The notes under the pieces: model-generated
What the model saw: the letters and a program-made list of their open reading frames with translations, nothing else
Told to the model about the DNA's origin: nothing
Database searches by the model: none
Made by a program: the position numbers and the translations under genes
In this document: in pieces, positions 1-6,107 of the stretch
How positions within the stretch are numbered: the first letter of the stretch is position 1
How the letters are laid out: every line of letters starts with the position of its first letter
Assembly (NCBI GenBank): GCA_044870185.1
Contig: JBIOYL010000193.1
Span: 1-9,076 of the forward strand
DNA: 9,076 bases
Origin: JBIOYL01 sp044870185
GTDB lineage: Bacteria > Actinomycetota > CALGFH01
Direction of reading: 5' to 3'

Positions 1-2
1 GC

Positions 3-319
3 GACGTGACGATCGCCTGGACGCTGCTTGCGGGTGCGAGCCGGGAGGCGTTCCAGCCGGCCGGGCCGCTCGCCCCAGCGTTGGGGCGGCGGAAGCCCGC
101 CGCGGTGGCGGTGGCGGGGCTGGTCGAGCCGCTCAGCGAGCGGGAGCTCGAAGTGCTTGGGCTGTTGGCTGTGGGCAGGTCGAACCGGGAGATCGCCGCC
201 GAGCTGGTGGTGGCGCTGGATACCGTCAAACGGCAGTCAGTCATGTGCTCGACAAGCTCGGCGCGGCCAACCGCACCCAGGCCGTCGCCCGCGCCCGGGA
301 GTTCGGGCTGCTCGAATAG
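3..319 (+). pseudogene. LuxR-family regulator C-terminal end, frameshifted, 5' truncated by window edge
   Basis: The frame enters from the left edge and reads a linker followed by a typical LuxR (GerE) helix-turn-helix: LSERELEVLGLLAVGRSN, REIAAELVVALDTVKR. After VKR, at about 231-236, the frame breaks. One base later the domain resumes as VSHVLDKLGAANRTQAVARA and RE-FGLLE, then TAG at 317-319. Restoring one C (cggca to cggcac) recovers the canonical VKRHVSHVLDKLGAANRTQA, so the event is a 1-nt deletion inside the recognition-helix region. The sequence type matches the C-terminus of large MalT/LAL-type ATP-dependent regulators, but the N-terminal part is outside the window, so that assignment is inference. 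If the deletion is real the protein loses its DNA-recognition helix and runs into an out-of-frame tail to 476. The alternative is a base-calling error. Confidence 0.8.
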
Positions 320-376
320 CAGCGGCAGCCCGCACCGCCGACAGCACGTTGGTCCGCTCCCGGGTCGGCGCCGTGC

Positions 377-560
377 TCAACGTCGCCGACGACCTTCACG
401 CCGCGACTCCCCCCGGAACAACACCAGCGACGCGACCACACCGGCAAGCGCCCAGCCGGCCAGCACGACCAGGTGACCGGCAACCACCGGTGGGCCGAAG
501 GGTGCTGCAGTGCGCGGGTCGCGGCGTCGATCATGGGCTGGGCAGGCAGGTAGGCGCCGC
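377..560 (-). pseudogene. ABC-2 type transporter permease, C-terminal remnant with frameshift
   Basis: On the minus strand from about 560 the frame reads GAYLPAQPMIDAATRALQHP then SAHRWLP. A single-base shift at about 477-480 (a G run one base short) then gives GHLVVLAGWALAGVVASLVL followed by FRGESRREGRRRR and a TGA at 377-379. This is the pattern of the last extracellular loop, final transmembrane helix and basic tail of ABC-2 drug/polysaccharide-export permeases. Only about 60 codons remain. Upstream sequence (561-600) loses the resemblance and runs into the AraC promoter region, so the gene is truncated as well as frameshifted. It ends tail-to-tail with the broken LuxR gene. Family assignment rests on my recognition of the C-terminal pattern and was not searched. 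Confidence 0.5.
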
Positions 561-565
561 CTCTG

Positions 566-571
566 TACGAT
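566..571 (+). promoter_or_regulatory. possible -10 element for the AraC gene
   Basis: TACGAT matches the TAnnnT -10 pattern common in actinobacteria and lies 32 bases before the ATG at 604. No convincing -35 hexamer is seen 17-18 bases upstream. It is the only such hexamer I noted just ahead of the gene. Confidence 0.25.
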
Positions 572-603
572 GTGGGTTGCGGTACCGTCCAGGGGTTGTG
601 GTC

Positions 604-1572
604 ATGAGCGTGTTGCTGCGGGCCGACGATGTGCCGGTGACCTCGCGCGTGGACTACTGGCGGCACGTCGTCGACGAGACGCTCGGTCCGCTCGACCTGC
701 GGCTGCCCAGCGGGCCCGACCTCCGAGACGAGCTGCTCATCGGCGACGCCGGCGCGGTCCGGGTCGCCCAGCTGTCGACCCCAACCGCAGGTGGGGCCAG
801 CCGCACACCCAAGCACATCCGCCGATCGGACCTGGAGGTGTGCACGATCGACGTGCTGGTGCGCGGGCGTGGGGTGGTCGAGCAGGACGGCCGCCAGGCC
901 GTGCTGGGGCCAGGCGGCTTCGCCCTCGTCGACCTGTCGAGCCCGGTCCACTGGACCACGTCGGCGATGCAGACCGTGGCGGTGGTGTTCCCGCGGGTGC
1001 TGCTGCCGCTACGCCCTGGCGAGGTCGCGGGCCTGACCGCGGTCCGGTTCCCCGGCGACCAGGGCATCGGCGCGTTGGTCTCCTCGCTGGCGCGCCAGCT
1101 TCCGCGGCGCCTGGACGACTGGGACGCGGCCGATGGGCCCCGCCTCGGCACCGCCGTGGTGGACCTGTTCACCGTGGCGCTGGCCGCCCGGCTCGACCGC
1201 AGGGAGCAGGTGCCGCCCGACACTCGGCAGCGCGCCCTGCTGCTGCGCGTGCAGGCCTTCATCGAGGCCCGGCTCGGCGATCCTGCGCTGTCGCCGGGCG
1301 TGATCGCCGCCGCGCACTACATCTCCCCCCGCTACCTGTACAAGCTGTTCGAGCTGCAGGGGCAGACCGTGGCCGGCTGGATCCGGCAGCGTCGGCTGGA
1401 GCGCTGCCGCCGGGACCTGCTGGACCCGGCGCTGGCGGCCCGGCCGGTGAGCGCCATCGCGGCGCGCTGGGGGCTGGTCAACGCGGCGCATTTCAGCCGC
1501 GCCTTCCGGGCCGCCTACGGCGTCGCGCCGGTGGAGTACCGGCAGCTCGGCGACGGGTCGGGCCGGCCGTAG
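604..1572 (+). CDS. AraC-family transcriptional regulator
   Basis: A 322-residue regulator with the two-part layout of AraC proteins that carry an AraC-binding-like N-terminal domain (roughly residues 10-190) and a C-terminal double helix-turn-helix (about 212-316). The DNA-binding part shows LSPGVIAAAHYISPRYLYKL (residues 229-248) as the first HTH. The second is PVSAIAARWGLVNAAHFSRA (281-300), followed by FRAAYGVAPVEYRQL, the normal end of the fold. The ATG at 604 is preceded by AGGGGT at 591-596 with proper spacing; longer upstream readings run through the permease remnant and are not credible. It converges with the GMC oxidoreductase gene with an 11-nt gap. A 21-bp-spaced direct repeat upstream of that oxidoreductase is a plausible target. 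The inducer is unknown. The reading frame is intact. Confidence 0.92.
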   Translation: MSVLLRADDVPVTSRVDYWRHVVDETLGPLDLRLPSGPDLRDELLIGDAGAVRVAQLSTPTAGGASRTPKHIRRSDLEVCTIDVLVRGRGVVEQDGRQAVLGPGGFALVDLSSPVHWTTSAMQTVAVVFPRVLLPLRPGEVAGLTAVRFPGDQGIGALVSSLARQLPRRLDDWDAADGPRLGTAVVDLFTVALAARLDRREQVPPDTRQRALLLRVQAFIEARLGDPALSPGVIAAAHYISPRYLYKLFELQGQTVAGWIRQRRLERCRRDLLDPALAARPVSAIAARWGLVNAAHFSRAFRAAYGVAPVEYRQLGDGSGRP

Positions 1573-1593
1573 GCGGCCGCCGGTCAGGACCGG
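1572..1593. terminator. overlapping dyads in the convergent gene junction
   Basis: The 11-nt space between the AraC stop (1570-1572) and the GMC stop (1584-1586) is mostly palindromic: GGCGGCCGCC at 1572-1581, followed by CCGGTC-AG-GACCGG at 1580-1593. Either could form a short GC hairpin acting on converging transcripts. There is no T tract, so terminator function is inferred from position and symmetry only. Confidence 0.35.
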
Positions 1594-3206
1594 CTGGCGG
1601 TGGCGGGTTCGACCTCGAGGTCGGCGGGTGCCAGGGGGGTGGTGCCGCGGATGAGGTCGGCGGCCCGTTCCGCGACGGCGATGGTGGGGGCGTTGGTGTT
1701 GCCGCGCGGGGTGGCCGGCATCACCGAGGCGTCCACCACCCGCAGCCCGTCCACGCCGCGCACGCGCAGCTCGGCGTCGCAGACCGCCTGGTCGCTGCCG
1801 CCCATGGCGCAGCTGCTGGTGGGGTGGAAGATGGTCGTGACATTGCCGCGGATCCACGCCCGCAGCTGCTGGTCGTCGCGAACCTGCTCGCCGGGCGCGT
1901 GCTCCCCGGCCAGCAGGCCGGCAAGCGGCTGGCGGGCGGCGATCTCCCGGGCCAGGCGGACGCCCGCGACCAGCACGTCCAGGTCGGCCTCGTCGGCCAG
2001 GTAGGCAGGGTCGATCAGCGGCTTGGCCAGCGGATCGGCCGAGCGCAGGGCGACCCGGCCGCGGCTGGTGACCCCAAGGGCCCAGACGATCATCGAGGCC
2101 ATCCGCTGGGTCGGCGGACCCAGCTCGGGCAGTGGGGGCGGCGCCCCGGCAACCGCCAACTGCAGATCCGGGGCGGGCAGCCCCTCGCGGCTGCGGGCGA
2201 AGCCGCCCGCCTCGAGCCCGCCGGACGCCATGGGTCCGCGCCTCTCGCGCTGCCACAGCGCCAGATTGTCGGGCGTCGCCTCCTCCCACAGGTTGCGGGT
2301 CGTCGGCGTGCGCCAGACCAGGAAGCAGGTGGGATGGTCCTGCAGGCCGACGCCCACCCGGGGCGCGTCCACCAGCACCCGGATGCCGTGTTCGCGCAGC
2401 TGCTCGGCCGGACCGACCCCCGACAGCAGCAGCAGCTGCGGACTGGCCACCGCCCCCCCACACAAGATGACCTCCCGCTGGGCGCGGGCCTCGCGTTCGG
2501 CACCGCCTCGGAGATAGCGCACCCCGACCGCCCGCCCCCCCGCCAGCAGCACCCTGGTGGCCCGCGCGCCGGTCTGCACGGTGAGGTTGGCCCGCCCCAT
2601 GGCCGGCCGCAGGTAGCCATCCGCCGCCGACCAGCGCCGCCCCTGCCGCTGGGTGAGCTGGTAGCAGCCCACCCCGTCCTGGACGGCGGCGTTGAAGTCG
2701 CCGGTGACGGCCAGCCCGGCGGCGCTGGCCGCCGCCACCCACGCCCGGCTCAGCGGGTGGGTGAAGCGGGGGTCCTCCACCCGCAGCGGCCCCCCGACCC
2801 CGTGGAAGGCCGACGCGCCGCGCTGCTGGTCCTCGGCCCGGCGGAAGTACGGCAGCAGCTCGGTGTAGCCCCAGCCGTGGCAGCCGTCGGCGGCGCGCCA
2901 GGTGTCGTAGTCCAGCCGGTTGCCGCGGATGTAGACCATGCCGTTGATCGCGGAGCTGCCGCCCAGGGTGCGGCCGCGCGGCCAGTGGATGCGCCGGTTG
3001 GCGGCGTGGGGTTGCGGGATGGTCAGGTCGTTCCAGGCGAACGGCCCGCGCCACAGGGTGGTGGTGGCGGCCGGCATGGCGATCTCGGCGGCGTCGTCGG
3101 GGGGGCCGGCCTCCAGCAGCAGCACCCGGGTGGCGGGGTCCTCGCTCAGCCGGGCGGCCAGCACACAGCCGGCACTACCGGCACCGACGATGACGTAGTC
3201 GTCCAT
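1584..3206 (-). CDS. GMC-family FAD-dependent oxidoreductase (choline dehydrogenase-like)
   Basis: A 540-residue flavoenzyme of the glucose-methanol-choline family, which oxidises an alcohol to an aldehyde or ketone using FAD. The N-terminus has the dinucleotide-binding motif VGAGSAG (residues 7-13) and an acidic residue after the second strand (LLLEAG, 29-34). GMC signature 1 is GRTLGGSSAINGMVYIRGN (78-96) and signature 2 is GGAVASPQLLLLSGVGP (250-266). The C-terminal active site has HPTSSCAMG (461-469) and GNTNAPTIAVAE (502-513), giving the usual His461/Asn505 type pair. Length is normal and no signal peptide is seen, so it is probably cytosolic. The ATG at 3206 is preceded by GGGAGG (3212-3217) about five bases away; the longer in-frame extension to 3497 runs into the upstream gene. 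Substrate is unknown: GMC proteins cannot be assigned from motifs alone, and calling it BetA would be unsafe. The frame is intact. Confidence 0.93.
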   Translation of the reverse strand: MDDYVIVGAGSAGCVLAARLSEDPATRVLLLEAGPPDDAAEIAMPAATTTLWRGPFAWNDLTIPQPHAANRRIHWPRGRTLGGSSAINGMVYIRGNRLDYDTWRAADGCHGWGYTELLPYFRRAEDQQRGASAFHGVGGPLRVEDPRFTHPLSRAWVAAASAAGLAVTGDFNAAVQDGVGCYQLTQRQGRRWSAADGYLRPAMGRANLTVQTGARATRVLLAGGRAVGVRYLRGGAEREARAQREVILCGGAVASPQLLLLSGVGPAEQLREHGIRVLVDAPRVGVGLQDHPTCFLVWRTPTTRNLWEEATPDNLALWQRERRGPMASGGLEAGGFARSREGLPAPDLQLAVAGAPPPLPELGPPTQRMASMIVWALGVTSRGRVALRSADPLAKPLIDPAYLADEADLDVLVAGVRLAREIAARQPLAGLLAGEHAPGEQVRDDQQLRAWIRGNVTTIFHPTSSCAMGGSDQAVCDAELRVRGVDGLRVVDASVMPATPRGNTNAPTIAVAERAADLIRGTTPLAPADLEVEPATASRS

Positions 3207-3274
3207 CACGACCTCCCAGGTTCGGACCACTGTTCTGCCTAGTGTCGTGACGGCACGCCGGCAGGTCTCGTCCC

Positions 3275-3308
3275 ACCGTGCACGGTCCTTGCCCGTTCCT
3301 GCACGGTC
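3275..3308 (-). promoter_or_regulatory. candidate AraC-type operator upstream of the GMC gene
   Basis: TGCACGGTC occurs at 3279-3287 and again at 3300-3308, exactly 21 bp apart (two helical turns), and the first copy lies in the perfect 12-bp palindrome ACCGTGCACGGT (3275-3286). The site is 69-102 bases upstream of the GMC start codon. Paired direct repeats about 21 bp apart are the classical geometry for AraC-family dimers, and an AraC gene sits at the other end of the GMC gene. The link to that regulator is inference. Confidence 0.45.
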
Positions 3309-3413
3309 GGCGCCTGGCCGCGGGTGGATGAGACAGTTGCCGGGGCAGGGTCTGGCGCCCACCGCCGACCCGGCGAGGCGTTGCTCGACGTGGCCGTCGC
3401 CCGATCTTCCGGG

Positions 3414-3432
3414 CCGCCGGTTGACCCGGCGG
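3414..3432 (-). terminator. GC-rich hairpin directly after the flavoprotein gene
   Basis: Read on the minus strand, CCGCCGG-GTCAA-CCGGCGG forms a perfect 7-bp stem with a 5-nt loop starting two bases beyond the flavoprotein stop codon (3434-3436). No T tract follows, as is common in high-GC actinobacteria. If it works, the flavoprotein and the GMC gene are separate transcripts, which agrees with the 227-bp gap between them. Confidence 0.45.
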
Positions 3433-3433
3433 G

Positions 3434-4633
3434 TCAGTTGTCGAGCTGCGCCTTGACCGCGTCGGCGACCGTGGCGGCGTCCCCCGGGAAGCCCCACAGG
3501 ATGCTGGAGCCGCGGCGGATGAGCCAGCGCAGCCCGAGGTAGAAGACGCCGGGTGCGGCCGCGGCGGCGCCTTCGCGCCGGGGCTGCCCGTCGGCGTCGA
3601 CCAGGGCGGGGTCCATGAAGGAGAAGTCACCGGTGAAGCCGGTGCACCACACCACACTGCCGACGTCCTCGGCGCGCAGGTCCAGTTCGGCCGGCGGGTC
3701 CAGGTCGATGGGCGCGTCGGTGGGGTCGGGCTCGGCCGGCGGGGCGTTCAGGCCGCAGCGGCCGATGAGCTCGTCGACCAGCGCCCGCATGCGGGCGGCG
3801 AAGGCGTCCCCGGCGGCCACGTTGGCCTTGGCGCCGCCGTCGAAGCTGACCCGCTCGCCGACCACGCCGACCGGCCGTCCGACCAGGGTGGCGCCGGCCC
3901 GGGCCAGCGCCTGCAGGCTCAGGCTGCGCCCACCCGACGCCACGATCGGCTGCGCGGCCTCCATCGCCGACGGGTCGGGCAGGTCCCGCGGCCGCTGGTC
4001 GAAGAAGCCGGCCTCGACCAGCCAGTCGATGCTGTCGCGGCCCCGGTACCGCCAGGGCAGGCGACCGACGGGGCTGGTCGCCAGGACCACCCGCCGGCCA
4101 GCGGCCAGCAGGTCCTCGGCGATCTGGCAGCCGGACTGGGCGCTGCCCACCACCAGCACCGCCCCTTCCGGCAGCCGGCCGGGACCGCGGTAGTCGGCGG
4201 TGTGGTGCTGCGCCAGCCGGTCGGGGAACCTCCGGGCCAGGTTGGGGATCTGTGGCCGGTTCTGGTCGCCGGTGGCCACCACGACGGTGCGGGCGCGGAG
4301 ATCGCCGTCGCCGGTCCGCAGGGCGTAGCCGTCGCCGGCGGGCGCCAGCCGCATGACCGGGATCCCGGGGCGAACCGGCGCGTCGGCGGCCAGCCGCTCC
4401 AGCCGCCGGACGACCTCCGCGCCGGTCAGGTACGCGTCGGGCGCCTGCTCGCCGAGCAGCCGGTTCATCCAGCCGGGCGTGTTCAGCCGGAAGGAGTCCC
4501 AGCGCTGGCTGCGCCAGGTCTCCCCGGCCCGGCCCCGCTCCAGGATCACGTGCTCGACACCGCGGGCGGCAAGGGCGGCGCTGGCGGCGAGCCCGGCCGG
4601 CCCGGCACCCACCACCGCACAGTCGATCACCAT
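3434..4633 (-). CDS. CzcO/FMO-like flavin-dependent monooxygenase or oxidoreductase
   Basis: A 399-residue two-dinucleotide-binding-domain flavoprotein. The FAD motif is VVGAGPAG (residues 7-14), followed by the GETWRSQRWDSFRLNTPGW segment (37-55) typical of CzcO-like and YUCCA/FMO-like proteins. An FMO-like HHTADYRGPG segment (143-152) precedes the NAD(P)H motif VVGSAQSG (161-168), in which the usual middle Gly is Ala165. ATGDQNRPQIP (120-130) and VVWCTGF (327-333) are the conserved strand-end motifs. Length fits the family. The ATG at 4633 has AGGAG about seven bases upstream; the in-frame extension to 4786 has no support. No signal peptide or membrane segment is seen. It lies upstream of the GMC gene on the same strand, so a route from oxygenation to alcohol oxidation is possible but inferred. 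The substrate is unknown, and CzcO-type names implying transport are historical. Confidence 0.88.
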   Translation of the reverse strand: MVIDCAVVGAGPAGLAASAALAARGVEHVILERGRAGETWRSQRWDSFRLNTPGWMNRLLGEQAPDAYLTGAEVVRRLERLAADAPVRPGIPVMRLAPAGDGYALRTGDGDLRARTVVVATGDQNRPQIPNLARRFPDRLAQHHTADYRGPGRLPEGAVLVVGSAQSGCQIAEDLLAAGRRVVLATSPVGRLPWRYRGRDSIDWLVEAGFFDQRPRDLPDPSAMEAAQPIVASGGRSLSLQALARAGATLVGRPVGVVGERVSFDGGAKANVAAGDAFAARMRALVDELIGRCGLNAPPAEPDPTDAPIDLDPPAELDLRAEDVGSVVWCTGFTGDFSFMDPALVDADGQPRREGAAAAAPGVFYLGLRWLIRRGSSILWGFPGDAATVADAVKAQLDN

Positions 4634-4861
4634 CCGGCGCTCCTGCCCATCGCCACCACCCCCAAATGAGCCCGGCCGGAGCCTCGCCCGCCGGGAGTGC
4701 AGGACGACGAACTGGCGCTCCGGGCGCCTGGCCTGGTCGTGGTCGGGGGGCTCATGTGGGTGGGCGACAGACCACCCCGTGACCATCGTCTTGCCAGAGA
4801 GCGAGACCGCGCGGGTGGGCCTCGTACTTGGCAGGAGGGGCCAGCCCAGGCTGGACCTCGG
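4634..4861. other. intergenic region with no gene seen
   Basis: About 228 bases separate the cupredoxin stop from the flavoprotein start (both minus strand). Open frames here are out-of-frame shadows without recognisable motifs. It should hold the flavoprotein promoter, but I could not pick a convincing -10/-35 pair. Confidence 0.5.
4841..4854 (-). terminator. possible hairpin after the cupredoxin gene
   Basis: On the minus strand CCAGC-CTGG-GCTGG lies seven bases past the cupredoxin stop codon. The stem is only 5 bp with a tetraloop and no T tract, so support is weak and mainly positional. Confidence 0.25.
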
Positions 4862-5419
4862 CTAGCTCACCGTGATGCTGCCCTGCATCCAGGCATGGAT
4901 CGCGCAGAAGTACGACAGCGTCGTACCCGGCGGGGCGGTGACGGCGACACTGATCGACGTGCCCGGCGGCAGCCACAATGTGTCGAGCCGGCCATCGAGG
5001 CCGGACCCGCCGGCCACGTTGATGAACTGGGACTGGGCCTGATCCGTGATCTGGGGGCCGACCGTGGTGAACACCTCGTCACACAACGTTCCAGGCGCGC
5101 CGCAGTTGAGCACGTCCTCGAAGCTGGAGGGGAGCTCACTGGCGTTGACGATCGTCAGGGTGTGTGGCTCGTCGGTGGCATCGTCATGGCTCAGCGTGAG
5201 CTGGTCGCCGCTGTTGAGCGTCGTGTGCCCCGGGCTGAACCGCAGGTTCGAGAAGATCTTCGAGTTGATGTGGACGTCCTCGGTGCCTAGCGTGCGGATC
5301 GTCTTGTCCTGCGCGGCGCTGGTCGCGGTGAACGCGAACACGCCGGCGAGGGCGATCGCGACGACCGTTGCGATCCGAGCGACGCGTGAGGTCGCCGATG
5401 CATGGATTGCTCCCCGCAT
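4862..5419 (-). CDS. secreted cupredoxin-domain (type 1 copper) protein
   Basis: A 185-residue exported protein. Residues 1-36 form a signal peptide: Arg-containing start, hydrophobic core VARIATVVAIALAGVFAF (13-30), then TATSAAQ with a signal-peptidase-like Ala site around 35-36. The mature part is a cupredoxin: a first copper ligand His86 in DEPHTLTIV, then the C-terminal cluster YFCAIHAWMQGSITV with Cys172, His175 and Met178. The Cys-x2-His-x2-Met loop is the short amicyanin-like spacing. Cys106 and Cys113 are additional and could form a disulfide. The ATG at 5417-5419 has a perfect AAGGAG five bases upstream, the best ribosome site in the window, suggesting good translation. It probably shuttles single electrons or stores copper outside the membrane; the partner is unknown. 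There is no lipobox, so it is likely soluble or loosely wall-associated. Confidence 0.87.
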   Translation of the reverse strand: MRGAIHASATSRVARIATVVAIALAGVFAFTATSAAQDKTIRTLGTEDVHINSKIFSNLRFSPGHTTLNSGDQLTLSHDDATDEPHTLTIVNASELPSSFEDVLNCGAPGTLCDEVFTTVGPQITDQAQSQFINVAGGSGLDGRLDTLWLPPGTSISVAVTAPPGTTLSYFCAIHAWMQGSITVS

Positions 5420-5736
5420 GTTGTCTCCTTCGTCCGGGTGACGGGGTCTGTCCGTCTAGCCTGGCCTGCCAGATGCGACATCGGCGACAGAAGACCGCGC
5501 GCCCATGCCTGCAACCACGTTCTTTGGCTCGTGGATGAGCATGGACCCCCTCCCGCCACCGACATGGCCCTCCCGCGCTGACGGCTCCCGGGGACTCTAG
5601 ATACGTGCCCGCCCGGCGTCAAATGGGCAACCGCCAGCGCCTCGAGAGCCGATCCTTGGTGGGTCCAAGGACCAGCATCCGTCTCCAGGCGGACCCAGCA
5701 CGGACCAGGGCCGCGACGACCGGCCTCAAGAACGCA
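5420..5736. other. intergenic leader region upstream of the cupredoxin, no gene seen
   Basis: About 317 bases between the cupredoxin start and the hairpin at 5737. Open frames on both strands lack recognisable features. It should contain the cupredoxin promoter on the minus strand, but no clear hexamers stand out. The only internal structure noted is the pair of competing hairpins at 5653-5697. Confidence 0.5.
5653..5697. other. two mutually exclusive hairpins
   Basis: TCCTTGG (5653-5659) pairs with CCAAGGA (5665-5671) around a 5-nt loop. The overlapping TGGGTCC (5660-5666) instead pairs perfectly with GGACCCA (5691-5697). Each stem is 7 bp and they cannot form together. If the cupredoxin transcript starts this far upstream, they would lie in its 5' leader. 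No known riboswitch class is recognised. Confidence 0.25.
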
Positions 5737-5763
5737 CAGGAGCAGGTCGGTGACCTGCTCCTG
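5737..5763 (-). terminator. perfect 12-bp hairpin after a tRNA-like 3' end
   Basis: CAGGAGCAGGTC (5737-5748) and GACCTGCTCCTG (5752-5763) are perfect reverse complements separated by three bases. On the minus strand the stem begins two positions after the CCA of the tRNA-type 3' end (5765). Position and stem strength suggest an intrinsic terminator for that RNA, although no T tract follows. Confidence 0.45.
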
Positions 5764-5764
5764 G

Positions 5765-5792
5765 TGGTGGAGGTGGGGAGACTCGAACTCCG
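5765..5792 (-). other. tRNA/tmRNA-type 3' end (T arm, acceptor strand, CCA), rest not recognisable
   Basis: On the minus strand the sequence reads CGGAG-TTCGAGT-CTCCC (T arm with a TTCRANN loop, four of five stem pairs intact), then CACCTCC (acceptor 3' strand), A and CCA. Both the order and the spacing are those of a tRNA or tmRNA 3' end. The matching 5' acceptor strand (GGAGGTG or similar), D arm and anticodon arm are not found in the preceding 300 bases, and no tmRNA tag frame is evident. It is most likely a leftover 3' half, as is left when integrative elements use tRNA or tmRNA 3' ends as attachment sites, or a decayed gene. Confidence 0.45.
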
Positions 5793-6067
5793 ACCCGCCT
5801 CCTGGAGAATCGCCTGCTTGCGGGTCGATTACGGCGGTGACCTGCGATTCCTCGGAACCGTCGTGACCGCTGGTGCCCGCTGCGCTCCCCGGCCGCCGTT
5901 CTGGCGTGTACCCGTCGTGTACCGGCCGCCCTCGTCACTGGCTACGTCGCGCCCGCTTGTACTCGGCGCGGGCGCGGCCAGGCCCCGCGGTCGTGTCGAA
6001 GCCCCCTACTTTTACATCGTGGCGCAGTCGAATCCTGTGGCAGCAGGCGCGGAGCTGGTAATCCCCC
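5793..6067. other. non-coding stretch between the tRNA-like end and the IS, with a CGTGTACC tandem motif
   Basis: No credible gene is seen. CGTGTACC occurs twice, at 5905-5912 and 5916-5923, 11 bp apart (one helical turn); minus-strand reading gives GGTACACG. Such short repeats near a tRNA 3' end could be integrase arm-type sites, but two copies are weak evidence. A minus-strand open frame ending with a stop at 5935 continues across the IS boundary in the reconstructed empty site. Confidence 0.3.
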
Positions 6068-6072
6068 GAGGG
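6068..6072. repeat. left target-site duplication of the IS (GAGGG)
   Basis: GAGGG directly abuts the left inverted repeat and matches GAGGG at 7871-7875, which directly abuts the right inverted repeat. Confidence 0.7.
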
Positions 6073-6100
6073 GGACTCTGCTGGCGAAGTCGGTGGGTGT
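6073..6100 (+). repeat. left terminal inverted repeat of the IS
   Basis: Twenty-eight bases pair with 7843-7870; the outer 19 (GGACTCTGCTGGCGAAGTC) are identical, with mismatches only at 6092 and 6094. The transposase stop codon lies just inside, at 6108-6110. Confidence 0.85.
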
Positions 6101-6107
6101 GGTTGTG

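Noticed and set aside
1584..3206. Assignment as betA (choline dehydrogenase)
   Set aside because: The motifs are general to GMC oxidoreductases, and no betaine aldehyde dehydrogenase or choline transporter lies nearby.
510..3242. A 910-codon open frame on the plus strand and a 681-codon one (1009-3054) on the minus strand
   Set aside because: Both are low-complexity, Arg/Gly/Ala/Pro-rich readings overlapping the AraC and GMC genes, whose own frames show full domain motifs; they are GC-driven shadows.
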